Positions 16,816-26,754 of a stretch of DNA of 64,000 nucleotides are shown piece after piece. Where the stretch lies: positions 591,817 through 655,816 of the forward strand of contig NZ_AUMC01000006.1 of the NCBI RefSeq assembly GCF_000443995.1. Direction: 5' to 3'. This stretch comes from Bacteriovorax sp. BAL6_X. Lineage in GTDB: Bacteria; Bdellovibrionota; Bacteriovoracia; Bacteriovoracales; Bacteriovoracaceae. The notes under the pieces were generated by a model that was not told where the DNA came from, did not search any database, and saw nothing but the letters and a program-made list of their open reading frames with translations. The number at the start of each line of letters is the position of its first letter. Position 1 is the stretch's first letter. Both the position numbers and the translations under genes were made by a program.

Positions 16816-17571
16816 ATGACTGTAGATGAAATTTTAGCAGGACTTGAAAGTGGAACTCTAAGATCAGCTTCAAAAGTTGATGGTAAATGGGTTGCTAACA
16901 CTGAAGTAAAACAAATGATTCTTGAAGTTTTCAAGGCCGGAAAAAATGTTGAACAATCACAATTTGGCTGGCCAGGATTTGTCGACAAGCACAATATACC
17001 GGCCCAAAAATTTACTGAAGACCGCGGTGTTCGCATGGTACCAGGTGGTTCAAGTGTTCGTCGTGGTGCCTATGTTTCAAGCGGTGTTATTATCATGCCA
17101 CCTGCTTATATTAATATTGGAGCATATGTTGATGAAGGGACGATGGTTGATTCTCATGCCCTAGTTGGCTCATGTGCTCAAATTGGAAAGAATGTACACC
17201 TCAGTGCAGGAGTTCAAATTGGTGGTGTTCTAGAGCCAATCGGACTTGCTCCAGTAATTATTGAAGACGATGCCTTTATTGGTGCCGGTGCCGTTATCGT
17301 TGAAGGTATCCAAGTATTAAAACGCGCTGTTATCGCTCCAGGCGTAATTTTATCAAAAGGTGTTCCAGTATACGACTGTGTTAATGAAAGAAGATTAGAA
17401 CCAGGAGAGCCGATTCCAGAAGGTGCTATCGTTGTTCCTGGAACAAGACCTGTTAACGAAAAACTTTCATGGGCAAGGGATATGGGACTTTCAATGAATT
17501 GTGCCATGATTGTTAAATACCGTGATGAAAAATCTGATGCCTCACTTGAGCTAGAAGCATTTTTAAGATAA
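16816..17571 (+). CDS. dapD: Tetrahydrodipicolinate N-succinyltransferase
   Basis: This enzyme commits the pathway to the succinylase branch by transferring succinyl from succinyl-CoA to tetrahydrodipicolinate. I chose ATG 16816, preceded by GGAG at 16803-16806, over a TTG at 16801 that overlaps the SD. The 251-residue protein has the helical N-terminus and left-handed beta-helix hexapeptide repeats (VIIMPPAYINIGAYVDEGTM, then AQIGKNVHLSAGVQIGGVLEP), with the DapD motif GGVLEPIGLAPVIIEDDAFI. No dapC or dapE is in this operon, so those steps must be encoded elsewhere. Confidence 0.95.
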   Translation: MTVDEILAGLESGTLRSASKVDGKWVANTEVKQMILEVFKAGKNVEQSQFGWPGFVDKHNIPAQKFTEDRGVRMVPGGSSVRRGAYVSSGVIIMPPAYINIGAYVDEGTMVDSHALVGSCAQIGKNVHLSAGVQIGGVLEPIGLAPVIIEDDAFIGAGAVIVEGIQVLKRAVIAPGVILSKGVPVYDCVNERRLEPGEPIPEGAIVVPGTRPVNEKLSWARDMGLSMNCAMIVKYRDEKSDASLELEAFLR

Positions 17572-17584
17572 GGCAAATATTAGA

Positions 17585-18781
17585 ATGGAAAAAGTTTTAA
17601 CGAAGTTAACAAAGAGATTGGATTCATCATTTTATTTTTATGATCTAGATGCCCTCGAAGAGCACCTACGTTATATTACTGATAATAAAGATGACAGCAT
17701 TAAGCTTTACTACGCATGCAAGGCCAATCCCCTGTCTTCGATTTTAAAACTTATTAGAAACCTTGGTATCGGCGTAGACGTCGCATCTAAGGGAGAGCTT
17801 ACACAAGTCGTGGCCAGTGGAGTGAAGTCTAGTGATATCATTTCAACTGGCCCAAGTAAGTCACGTGGTTATATTCGCACACTTTTAGAACATGAAATTA
17901 ACTGTGTTGTTGTAGAAAGTCTCTATCAATTAAAGTGGCTTGATGAACAAGCTAAAAAGCTTGGGATTAAGGCCCGTGCACTTTTAAGAGTACAACTTGA
18001 GTGGGACTCACAAGAAAAATCTGTTCTAGGCGGTGATGAAGTTACGGCCTTTGGCCTTGATGAGGCCACATGGTCTACGATTAACCTATCTGAATATAAA
18101 AACATTGAGGCCATTGGCTTTCACGTATTTCAGTGGGGTAATATTTTGGATTCTAAAAGACTTGAGGAAGTCTGGGATAAGACATGTGAGCGCATAAGTA
18201 CCCTAGCAAACAAAATGAATATCACGCCTGAAGTCATCGACCTTGGAGGTGGCCTTGGTATTGCCTATCAAAATCAAGACGAGAGAATTGATTTTAAAAA
18301 GATCAATGCGGCACTTATGCGTTTAAAGGCCAAGCACAATTTAAAGAAAATTTGGATGGAACTTGGGCGCTTTGCCGTTGGAGAATGTGGGATTTACTTA
18401 AGCCAAATTATTGATCGTAAAAATGTTCGTGGCCAAGAAATTCTTGTTCTTGACGGCGGTATCAATCATATTGCACGTCCGGCCCTTACTGATCAGGCAT
18501 TTCCTTGTCGTGTTTTAAACGAAGATAAGAAGTCAAAAGAAACGACAAAATTTCATGTTCATGGACCTTTATGTACGTCTCTAGATAAACTTGGTATTTT
18601 TGAGCTACCAAAAGATTGTGATTATGGGGACTGGTTAGTCTTCTCACAATGCGGAGCTTATGGTTTTACAGAAAGTATGCCTTTTTTCTTATGTCATAAC
18701 CTACCAGCAGAAGTTGTCTCATATAAAGGAGACGTAATGATTCCTCGAACAATCAAAACAAGTACAGATTGGCTCGAGTAA
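17585..18781 (+). CDS. lysA: Diaminopimelate decarboxylase
   Basis: This is the last step of lysine synthesis: decarboxylation of meso-DAP with PLP. The fold-III decarboxylase of 398 residues has the PLP lysine in LYYACKANPL, then DVASKGEL, GFHVFQWG, the glycine loop DLGGGLGIAY, ELGRFAVGECG, and the active-site Cys region GPLCTSLD. The C-terminus, CGAYGFTESMPFFL, departs from the usual GAYG-x-x-M-x-SNYN of LysA and resembles the LysA-like group found with exosortase loci. The operon position argues strongly for LysA, though that branch remains an alternative. The stop is eight bases from the convergent giant gene. Confidence 0.88.
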   Translation: MEKVLTKLTKRLDSSFYFYDLDALEEHLRYITDNKDDSIKLYYACKANPLSSILKLIRNLGIGVDVASKGELTQVVASGVKSSDIISTGPSKSRGYIRTLLEHEINCVVVESLYQLKWLDEQAKKLGIKARALLRVQLEWDSQEKSVLGGDEVTAFGLDEATWSTINLSEYKNIEAIGFHVFQWGNILDSKRLEEVWDKTCERISTLANKMNITPEVIDLGGGLGIAYQNQDERIDFKKINAALMRLKAKHNLKKIWMELGRFAVGECGIYLSQIIDRKNVRGQEILVLDGGINHIARPALTDQAFPCRVLNEDKKSKETTKFHVHGPLCTSLDKLGIFELPKDCDYGDWLVFSQCGAYGFTESMPFFLCHNLPAEVVSYKGDVMIPRTIKTSTDWLE

Positions 18782-18789
18782 CCTTACTC

Positions 18790-21700
18790 CTAGAGTGTAT
18801 TAAGAATTGGAATATTTTCTAGTTGAATATTTGGCGGTGCCATTTGTCTTAGCTGTGCAGGTGTAAGTCTTGGAACACCACGGCCTGGACCAGTAGAGTC
18901 CTCAGAACTACAATTATCACCATCACACTTAGTGACAACATACTCGGCCTTACCATCACTTAATCCAGAAATACTGATTTCAGAGTCACTAAAACTATCG
19001 CTAGTTACTAATTTAAAATCGCTCTCAGCAACCTTACATTCTACAGAAACAATATAATCATAGTCATATGAAGACAGCTCATACTCTTTTGCACTTTCAA
19101 GTGATGAGTTTAGAGTGCTTACTTTTTCTTTGCGGTTGCCATCTTCATCTTCTTCGAAGTAAGTCTTTTTGATTTTACAGGCCTTAATCTTTTCATTTGT
19201 AAAGGTTACAGTAATGGCCGGTTTTGAACCATTAAAATCAATTAAGAGATCAGCATCAACTTCATCCGCTATAATATCTGTATTGTTAGGTTCTGGGTCT
19301 ACTGGTGGAATAGGCTCAACAACATTAGGGTCATGTATAATAACATCTTCATTAGCATTAATTTCATCTACAACAGTATTAACGACTTGAGTAATAGCTG
19401 CTGAAGCATTTGTCGTGTGAACTGCTCCTTGCACAATGCCAGGGTTTCTTAAGATGGCCGGAGTTGTCGTTCCAGTATTATTAGAAGTTAGACTTGGTCC
19501 ATTTAATTTTGGTGCATTAACTTGATTAGTAATATCAGTATACTCACCTTCAATTGTAATACCATCATTTACAGCAGTCTTAGTATCACTGGCCGTTTTT
19601 GCATCACTTGCCTTCTTATTTGCGGCCTTAATGAGCTCGACCTTATCATCAGTTCTTGCAATTGTGTGAGCAAGTTGTCTTGCACTATCAACAATACGTT
19701 GTCCTGTTGCTTTAAGGATATTCTCTTTGACCGGTGCTGGTACATTTGCTTGTGTAGGAGCAGGAAGGGCGATCACTTTTTCACTTGAAATTGCACTTTG
19801 TGGAGTTACGTGCGTAACACTAGCAGCTCTCGTATTTAAAGCATTTGAAGCAGTTGATGCTATTTGTGGCGTTGAAGGCTTACCAGAGTTTACGGCCTGC
19901 CTAAGAACCTCACGACGAGCAGTAGAGGTCGCACTTGATCCACTTATTAATTTATCAACTAAAGAAGGATCTCTTGTTGTAATAAGATCAAGTATTCCCT
20001 GTGCTCTTTGCTCACCACCTTTAGCAACATCCTTACGATAGGCCAAAGCAAGTAAATCCATATCACTTAGACGCTCTCCTCGAGCAACTTTACTCTCAAT
20101 ATTGTGATAAGCTGTTGCCTTTTGAAGATCACTTAAACCAGAAAAGTCGTAGACTCTATCCTTAACATCATCAAGGCCGTTAACAACACCATTCATTTTA
20201 GGAAGTTGAGTCTCTTTGAAAACAAAGTGTCTTTCCGCTCTCATCACTTGGCCCTGGGCCGTTTTAGCATCTGTTAAAATTTTAATATTATCAATATCAA
20301 CACCAAACTTTAGGACAACACCTTTATCAGTAACTGTTCCTAGCCCTGAATCAATAATTGCCTGATAATTATCAGAACCTTTATTAATAATTAGACCACT
20401 ACCGTCCTCTAGCAATTTTCCTTCTTTTAATGTTTCCATACGCTTTCCTAAACGCGTGTAGAAAACAACATTAGGGTTAGCGGCTTCCTCGAATCCACTA
20501 ATATAGCTTCTCACCTCTGGAATAACCTTATCAGATAAGAACCTAACGTTAGTTAACTTACTTCCGGATTGGTTTTCAATTCTTCTTAGCATTGCAGGAA
20601 CTTGTGACTGATTATCAACAACAGCAACTGCTTTACCAGTAGAGTTTGGTGCCGGTAGTCCAAGAGCTTTTGGAGGAGGTAGAGCTAAAACAGGTGCTGG
20701 CCTTGCAGTATTCAGCGACGTTCTAGCATTTAAGATTCCAATTGGCGAAGGAGATACACTTGTCGTTGTTGTTGCAACCTGAGTACCTTTAACTGTATTA
20801 ACTACAGCTTCACCTGTAGTACCAGCGTTGCTCCCAGCTCGTGCAGCATTTAAGGCATCTGCACCATATTTAGCAACAGCAATGCTATCAGTTGCAACAC
20901 TAACGAGGGATAGGCCAACAGCAATTTGTCCACCAAGCTTTTGAGACTCTGCAGCTGCAACGGACTCTATATTTTCTTCTGTTGAAGAAAGGCCAAGTGA
21001 GTGCTTTGTATCTGTTGTATCAAGCTGTTTATTAGCATCATTAATTTCTCTTACACCTACGGCCGCTTCACCAACGATTAATGCAGAACTTGCTGTAGCA
21101 AGAGCAACCCCGACAGGACTTCCAATCCCTGTAGCAACTAGGACACCCGACAGGGCCATACCGGCGCCGGCCATAGTAACATTTGCAAGCTTCCATGTTT
21201 CATCATTTGTATAAATATCACGCATTTGACTACATAAGAACGATGCCTGCATATCCTGAAGCCCTGGGATAACTCTATTATTTTTAAAGGCCTGTGCAAT
21301 TAGATATGGCCTATATTTAAGTAGGTCCTTTAGGTCTTCATCCAAATCATCTATATCTTTAGAGGAAGAGGGAATCTTGTCTTCTAAGTCTGCTAAATCC
21401 TCAAGCATATTCTTACTTACTGTCTTATCAAGATCTTCAAAATCACTAGTTGAAATAGCACTTGCAGGTTTACTCGTACCGAATAAAGAAGTTTTCTCAG
21501 AACAATCTTTTGCAAAGTCATTTGAAGGAGCATGAAATTTAGAACGAAACTCTTTAGTAGCATAATACTTTCTAAAATCAGGGTTTTCATTCGAAAAATT
21601 AATCATATTAGAAATATAATTATTTTGTTCAGAAGCAATAAAGTCTTTATAGTTTTGAGTGCTCCTCACTGAGGCACAATATGGGAGCTTGCCCATATAG

Positions 21701-22959
21701 TAATTACCGGTTTGTGAAGACGTTACACATGGAAACTTTTTCTTAATATTTTCACATTGCTTATTTATACCATCAAGGAGATCGTTTACCTTAGATCTCA
21801 ACTCTCCCTTATTTGTCTTTTTGATTTTGCCTTCAGCTATGGCCTTCTTAAATTCTTCTTTCGCACTATTAAGGATACCTAGGAATGGCCCTTGACCAAA
21901 TTCTTGTGCTTCTTTAAGAATATCATCTATAGCATGATCTAAGCTTGACTCATTTACACCTTTAGACTTTAGCTTATGAAGAATATAGTTCTTCATTGAA
22001 AGCTCACTTCCAATTTTTAGGCCATCATCTAAAAGGGACTTAATTGAAGAGTGTTTTCTTATACGATCAAAGTCTTTTGAAAGTGTATCTAATTCAGAAC
22101 TACTTACACTTTGAACGATTTGATCACTACTACAAGAAACTTGTACAAGAGTATCACCAATATTACGTGAACTCATAAAGAATGTTCCTAGCGTATTATC
22201 CTCAGCTTCTGCACGGTAGTCTTTTTCACAGCGAGAAAGAATTCCAACACCTTTTGAAAGCCCTAGGCCAATCCCTTTTTCTAAACCTTCTTGATTTTCC
22301 TTTGCTTTTGCTACTGAATCTTTAATCTTAGCAATTCTCTCTTTTTGAGCTATACAGGCAGCATCGGCAACATTATGGCGACAAAACTCCTCGACTTGAG
22401 AAGCTAAATTATCAAAGGCCTCCATTTTCTTTTCGTCTGATAAAAGATCCTTAACAATCTGAGGCGTTGTGTATTCACTTGCTGAGTTCTTACAAGCACT
22501 AGTTCCAAAATTAGAACTATTTCTTCCCTTTTGACGTGCATTTACACAGGCGCCTTGCCCATCTTGACCAGGCCCAAAAAGTAAAGGATTACACCTAACT
22601 TTTAAAATTCGATTACCAAAAAAACTTTTTTCACAAGATATCTTTCTTGGAATCTGGCATTTTCCATTGGCGAGAGTTGATTTATGTCCCGCAAGAAAAC
22701 AGTCATTCGACGCTGCATAGGCATCATCAATTAGAAATTGAAAAGTATAGCGATTCTTATATTTTCGAGCGTTTTCAATATTTTCGTGAAAGTCGACAAT
22801 GGAATTATGATAGTACTGCAATGTAAGAAAATTCTTATGCTCGGGCCTAGTTAAATCAAGAGTATAAACCCTTTGACTTCTTTTAGCGCTTGCAGTTGTG
22901 GACACAACTACTGCTAGCACAAGAAAAGCTGAATATAAAAGTCGACTTATTTTTACCAT
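18790..22959 (-). CDS. Giant secreted multidomain protein, unknown family
   Basis: This 1389-residue protein starts with a signal peptide (MVKISRLLYSAFLVLAVVVSTTASA, cleavage after residue 25). Residues about 30-590 are a cysteine-containing, helix-rich region. Residues about 590-633 and 675-705 are Gly/Ala/Val-rich hydrophobic stretches (MAGAGMALSGVLVATGIGSP) able to enter a membrane. Residues about 720-775 form a Thr/Pro-rich linker (ALPPPKALGLPAPN). Residues about 780-950 are a compact alpha/beta region. A low-complexity Ala/Thr/Asn region then leads to an acidic Pro linker and a beta-rich, cysteine-bearing end (about 1210-1350). The layout (large N-terminus, hydrophobic hairpins, linkers, terminal domain) recalls export-delivered effectors, but no known toxin motif is seen. 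It is monocistronic. Confidence 0.85.
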   Translation of the reverse strand: MVKISRLLYSAFLVLAVVVSTTASAKRSQRVYTLDLTRPEHKNFLTLQYYHNSIVDFHENIENARKYKNRYTFQFLIDDAYAASNDCFLAGHKSTLANGKCQIPRKISCEKSFFGNRILKVRCNPLLFGPGQDGQGACVNARQKGRNSSNFGTSACKNSASEYTTPQIVKDLLSDEKKMEAFDNLASQVEEFCRHNVADAACIAQKERIAKIKDSVAKAKENQEGLEKGIGLGLSKGVGILSRCEKDYRAEAEDNTLGTFFMSSRNIGDTLVQVSCSSDQIVQSVSSSELDTLSKDFDRIRKHSSIKSLLDDGLKIGSELSMKNYILHKLKSKGVNESSLDHAIDDILKEAQEFGQGPFLGILNSAKEEFKKAIAEGKIKKTNKGELRSKVNDLLDGINKQCENIKKKFPCVTSSQTGNYYMGKLPYCASVRSTQNYKDFIASEQNNYISNMINFSNENPDFRKYYATKEFRSKFHAPSNDFAKDCSEKTSLFGTSKPASAISTSDFEDLDKTVSKNMLEDLADLEDKIPSSSKDIDDLDEDLKDLLKYRPYLIAQAFKNNRVIPGLQDMQASFLCSQMRDIYTNDETWKLANVTMAGAGMALSGVLVATGIGSPVGVALATASSALIVGEAAVGVREINDANKQLDTTDTKHSLGLSSTEENIESVAAAESQKLGGQIAVGLSLVSVATDSIAVAKYGADALNAARAGSNAGTTGEAVVNTVKGTQVATTTTSVSPSPIGILNARTSLNTARPAPVLALPPPKALGLPAPNSTGKAVAVVDNQSQVPAMLRRIENQSGSKLTNVRFLSDKVIPEVRSYISGFEEAANPNVVFYTRLGKRMETLKEGKLLEDGSGLIINKGSDNYQAIIDSGLGTVTDKGVVLKFGVDIDNIKILTDAKTAQGQVMRAERHFVFKETQLPKMNGVVNGLDDVKDRVYDFSGLSDLQKATAYHNIESKVARGERLSDMDLLALAYRKDVAKGGEQRAQGILDLITTRDPSLVDKLISGSSATSTARREVLRQAVNSGKPSTPQIASTASNALNTRAASVTHVTPQSAISSEKVIALPAPTQANVPAPVKENILKATGQRIVDSARQLAHTIARTDDKVELIKAANKKASDAKTASDTKTAVNDGITIEGEYTDITNQVNAPKLNGPSLTSNNTGTTTPAILRNPGIVQGAVHTTNASAAITQVVNTVVDEINANEDVIIHDPNVVEPIPPVDPEPNNTDIIADEVDADLLIDFNGSKPAITVTFTNEKIKACKIKKTYFEEDEDGNRKEKVSTLNSSLESAKEYELSSYDYDYIVSVECKVAESDFKLVTSDSFSDSEISISGLSDGKAEYVVTKCDGDNCSSEDSTGPGRGVPRLTPAQLRQMAPPNIQLENIPILNTL

Positions 22960-23113
22960 CGCTACCTTATCGTCTTGCTACCTAGAATTACTTAATTATT
23001 ATTTAAATTTTGATTAATTCAAACAACTTACGAGTTTTAATGTATAATTAAGAGGTTATCTATTAAAAATCGAATATTTAGTGACTTATAAAAGAGGCAT
23101 TAGGGAGTTGATC

Positions 23114-24232
23114 ATGTCTAATTGGAATCTAGAAAAGAAAATTATAAATATCGATGAAACAAATCACGCCCAGTACCAACTTAATATTTATGATCTAGTT
23201 CCTGACAAAGTTGATGAGAGTGCACCAACAATCTATATACAAGCAAATGTTCACGGTGCTGAGCTACAAGGAAATATGGTCATTTTTAAGCTTCTAAACT
23301 TATTAGAAGATGAACATATTAACGCAAGAATACGAATGGTGCCAAATGCAAATCCATATGCAACTTCAATTAAGATGGGCACCTATACTTATGGACGCTT
23401 TAATCCTATTACCGGTGATAATTGGAATCGCATGTACCTAAATTTCTTTGATCAAAAAGAAGGACAAGGACTTATCAGCGAAGATGAAATAAAAGCATGT
23501 GAAAATAAGCAAGCGTATAAAAAGCTACTAAAGGCCAAAATTATTGAGTATAGAAATTTTCACAAGGCCTATGGAATTGATGAAAATAAAAACCTCTTTA
23601 TTTATCTTCAGGAACTTGCAAGTGATGCGGATATTGTTTTAGACTTACATACTGCGGGAGTTGGCTGTCGCTACATCTATGGGCCAGACTTCTTAGAAGA
23701 AAAAATGGCAGAACTAAATTTTCCATTTCACTTAGTAATTCCGCCAGAATTTGGAGGAGCAATGGATGAAGCAAGTTTTTATCCATGGGTAAAATTTCAC
23801 GAAACCCACAAGAGCGAGAACACTTTTGAAGCCTATACACTTGAGCTAGGAAGTGAAGAATTAATTGACTCAAAGGCCGGACAAATTGATGCCATCAATA
23901 TCTTTAACTATCTAATTAAAAGAGGTGTCATCGATGCGGATGAAATCAATACAAAGAAGAATACACAGTATTTTTGTGAATTAAAAAACTATAAAGGATT
24001 CTTTGCTCCTAGCGCAGGCTTTATTGAGTATCATAAGGCACCAGGAGAGATGTTTAAGAAAGGAGAGAAGGTTATGAGTATCTATCATTTCGATAAACTC
24101 GAAAGCCTAGAAGAAGTCATCTCCCCTATTTTAGCACCTTGTGATGGAATTGTGATTAACCATGCCCCAAGTTCAAATGTGAAAAGGGGCATGAATATCT
24201 TAGAGGCCTTTACGCAATTTAAATCAAAATAG
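23114..24232 (+). CDS. Succinylglutamate desuccinylase/aspartoacylase-type (M14) deacylase
   Basis: This is a zinc-dependent hydrolase of the AstE/AspA branch of the M14 fold, about 372 residues. ATG 23114 follows GGGAG with good spacing; an upstream GTG at 23081 is less likely. The zinc motif N-V-H-G-A-E (His47, Glu50) and the distal His in VLDLHTAG are present, plus the EAYTLELGSEE segment with the catalytic Glu. The C-terminal domain has a beta-sandwich, SAGFIEYHKAPGEMFKKGEKV, as in this family. Substrate is uncertain: it could be an N-acyl amino acid. It stands alone between the giant protein gene and htpX. Confidence 0.85.
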   Translation: MSNWNLEKKIINIDETNHAQYQLNIYDLVPDKVDESAPTIYIQANVHGAELQGNMVIFKLLNLLEDEHINARIRMVPNANPYATSIKMGTYTYGRFNPITGDNWNRMYLNFFDQKEGQGLISEDEIKACENKQAYKKLLKAKIIEYRNFHKAYGIDENKNLFIYLQELASDADIVLDLHTAGVGCRYIYGPDFLEEKMAELNFPFHLVIPPEFGGAMDEASFYPWVKFHETHKSENTFEAYTLELGSEELIDSKAGQIDAINIFNYLIKRGVIDADEINTKKNTQYFCELKNYKGFFAPSAGFIEYHKAPGEMFKKGEKVMSIYHFDKLESLEEVISPILAPCDGIVINHAPSSNVKRGMNILEAFTQFKSK

Positions 24233-24247
24233 AGTCTTAAAGGCTTT

Positions 24248-25132
24248 TTAAATACCTGATTGAAGCGCGCGAATACGCTTATCAAGACTTGGGTGGGAAC
24301 TAAAAAGTTCAGCAAATGATGGCCCACTAGAGATCTTAAATGCTGTTAGATTTGGATCTGAATTATCAACCATTTTTGTACTTTGTTGTAGTTTTTGAAG
24401 GGCCGCAATCATCTTGTCACGTCCCGCAAGTTTTGCACTTCCTGCATCTGCTCTATATTCACGAAAGCGTGAGAACCACATTGTAATTGGCATTGCGAGT
24501 AGGCCGAAAATAATATCGAGAACAAAGACAAGTGCCATATGAGCAAAAGGTCCAAGTCCTGGCCCTTCTTCATCATCAGAACGAAGTGCATTTGAAATTA
24601 TCATGGCACCAATACGTGATAAGATCATGACAAATGCGTTAACAACCCCCTGAACTAGTGCCATTGTCACCATATCGCCATTGGCAATGTGAGCGACTTC
24701 GTGACCAATGACTCCTTCCGCTTCATCACGACTCATTGTATGTAGAAGACCCGCTGAAACAGCAACCATTGAATTATTACGACTAGGTCCAGTAGCAAAA
24801 GCATTCACTTCATTTGAGTTATAAATATAAACATCAGGGTTTTTGATTCCACTAGCGCGAGCATATTGGTGAACAGATTGAGCAACCCATCCATAATTTG
24901 GATCGTTTGGAGAGATCTCTGTCATACGATAGGCCATTTTGGCCATAAACTTTGACAACGCCAAAGAAATAAAAGATCCACCAAGCCCCCAAACGGCACA
25001 GATAATAATGAGGGAATTATAATTCATCCCCGCTTCCGTCATATAGCCACGGATTCCAAGTAGATTTAGAACAATACCGATCGTTGCTATAACCAAAATA
25101 TTTGTAAGTAAAAATAAACCAATTCTTAGCAT
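24248..25132 (-). CDS. htpX: Membrane zinc metalloprotease HtpX
   Basis: This inner-membrane M48 protease takes part in membrane protein quality control together with FtsH (encoded at 47285-49195). The 294-residue protein has N-terminal membrane segments (residues about 1-22 and 35-58), the zinc motif HEVAH in EGVIGHEVAHIANGDMV, two more hydrophobic segments around residues 155-215, and the third-ligand region FREYRADAGSAKLAG. AGGAG upstream supports the start. It is monocistronic and convergent with the deacylase gene. Confidence 0.95.
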   Translation of the reverse strand: MLRIGLFLLTNILVIATIGIVLNLLGIRGYMTEAGMNYNSLIIICAVWGLGGSFISLALSKFMAKMAYRMTEISPNDPNYGWVAQSVHQYARASGIKNPDVYIYNSNEVNAFATGPSRNNSMVAVSAGLLHTMSRDEAEGVIGHEVAHIANGDMVTMALVQGVVNAFVMILSRIGAMIISNALRSDDEEGPGLGPFAHMALVFVLDIIFGLLAMPITMWFSRFREYRADAGSAKLAGRDKMIAALQKLQQSTKMVDNSDPNLTAFKISSGPSFAELFSSHPSLDKRIRALQSGI

Positions 25133-25322
25133 TTTAGATTAACTCCTAAAAAATAATATTCTTAATATCATAGAGAGTAATTCTAAATTTGGTCAATAAG
25201 ATGAATTATTGTTTACAAAAATTTAACAATTCTGCCTAAGCGCCAATAAAGTTTAAAGAATATTAATAAATAACCGAGTAATTAATAAGGAACTGTTAAC
25301 TAATTTCATTTAAAAGAGCAAA

Positions 25323-26675
25323 ATGATCAACAATAAACACATTACAAAAAAAGAGATTTTATGGAATGCGATTATTTTTGCAGCAGTTATCTTTACGGCC
25401 ATAGAGGCCCCTTTCTCATTTATTTTTCAAACCAAGATTCAAGGATGGCAGCTAATTTGCGACTTCTTAGTATCTTCTCTATTTATAAGTGACCTTATTT
25501 TAAGAATTCGTAAAAAAAGAGCGCAGAATATGAGTTTTTCATCAAAGGCCCATAAGAATAAATGGTTTGTCTTAATTGGAATCGACCTCATTGCCTCTGT
25601 TCCCTACGACATTCTAAGCTATGCTCTAGGTTTCCATGCTTTTACTTATTTTAGGCTCTTTCGTCTTGTAAGAATTGCCCGCCTCTTTGAAATGGTTTCA
25701 AATCTGGCCTTCGTACCTAAGATGATTAAATTCACAGCTGTTCTAACCCTTTTTATGGTCGCTGTTCACTGGATTAGCCTATGCTGGATTATGATCACAC
25801 CTATTGACCAGTCACTAATCCAAGATCGTGCCACTCACTATATTACGGCCATGTATTGGACTGTGACCACTCTTACGACAATTGGATATGGTGATATCAC
25901 GCCAACAACAAATGAAGGACGCCTCTTTACTATGGTCATTATGATCCTAGGAGTTGGTGTTTACGGTTTCGTTATTGGTACAGTTAACAAAATGGTTCAA
26001 GATGGTGAGCGCTATAAGCAACAAAATAGAGAAAAGATACATGATCTCGTAAGCTTCATGAAGCATTATAATGTTCCAGAGCGTCTACAACAAAATGTCT
26101 ATAGCTACTACAATCACCTTGTCACAAAAAGACTCACTGAAAACGACAATAAGATCATTAATGAACTACCTCAAGCGCTTCAAGGAGAGCTTACAGTTTA
26201 TATGAATATAAAGCTCATCCGAAACCTTCCAATCTTTAAGACTCTTTCGTCAAGTTGTTTAAAAGAGGTTGCTGGTGCTCTTGAACAAAAATACTACGGC
26301 CCTGGTCAAACCATTATCAATATTGGTGAAACTGGTCATGAAATGTACCTTATTGGCCACGGTAGCGTTGAGGTAATACTCAGTGATGGAAATGTAGTGG
26401 CCACTCTTCATGAAGGTCAATTCTTTGGTGAAAGTGCACTTCTACAAGACACTAAAAGAAATGCAAATGTTCGAGCTCTTGGTTATTGTGAAATTTATAA
26501 ACTTGATAAAGAGCAGTTTGATGAAATCTCATCACGTCATAACGACCTACTCGTTAGTATAACAAGCCTTACAACTCGTCGCTCAACTGATCGTTCAGAG
26601 CGTCACAGCCCAAGTGTAAAACGAGTTCAGCAAAAGCTTAAGGAACAGGAAAAAAACGAACAAGAAGCGGCATAA
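25323..26675 (+). CDS. Voltage-gated K+ channel with cyclic-nucleotide-binding domain
   Basis: This six-helix potassium channel of 450 residues belongs to the CNG/HCN type. S1-S4 occupy about residues 13-125, with an arginine-bearing S4 (FRLFRLVRIARLF, residues 110-122). The pore contains the selectivity filter TTIGYGD at 185-191. A C-linker follows, then a cNMP-binding domain (about 300-420) with GPGQTIINIGETGHEMYLI, the phosphate-cassette segment FFGESALLQDTKRNA and a final helix. FGES and the following Arg are the usual cAMP/cGMP contacts. The tail after residue 425 is basic then acidic. Gating by cyclic nucleotide is inferred from the family. The gene stands alone. Confidence 0.92.
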   Translation: MINNKHITKKEILWNAIIFAAVIFTAIEAPFSFIFQTKIQGWQLICDFLVSSLFISDLILRIRKKRAQNMSFSSKAHKNKWFVLIGIDLIASVPYDILSYALGFHAFTYFRLFRLVRIARLFEMVSNLAFVPKMIKFTAVLTLFMVAVHWISLCWIMITPIDQSLIQDRATHYITAMYWTVTTLTTIGYGDITPTTNEGRLFTMVIMILGVGVYGFVIGTVNKMVQDGERYKQQNREKIHDLVSFMKHYNVPERLQQNVYSYYNHLVTKRLTENDNKIINELPQALQGELTVYMNIKLIRNLPIFKTLSSSCLKEVAGALEQKYYGPGQTIINIGETGHEMYLIGHGSVEVILSDGNVVATLHEGQFFGESALLQDTKRNANVRALGYCEIYKLDKEQFDEISSRHNDLLVSITSLTTRRSTDRSERHSPSVKRVQQKLKEQEKNEQEAA

Positions 26676-26754
26676 ACTAGGCCTTAGAACACTTGTAGCC
26701 TTTTAATCCTTCATATTCTTTGTTAACATATCCTAATATTTTGGAGGAAACATA

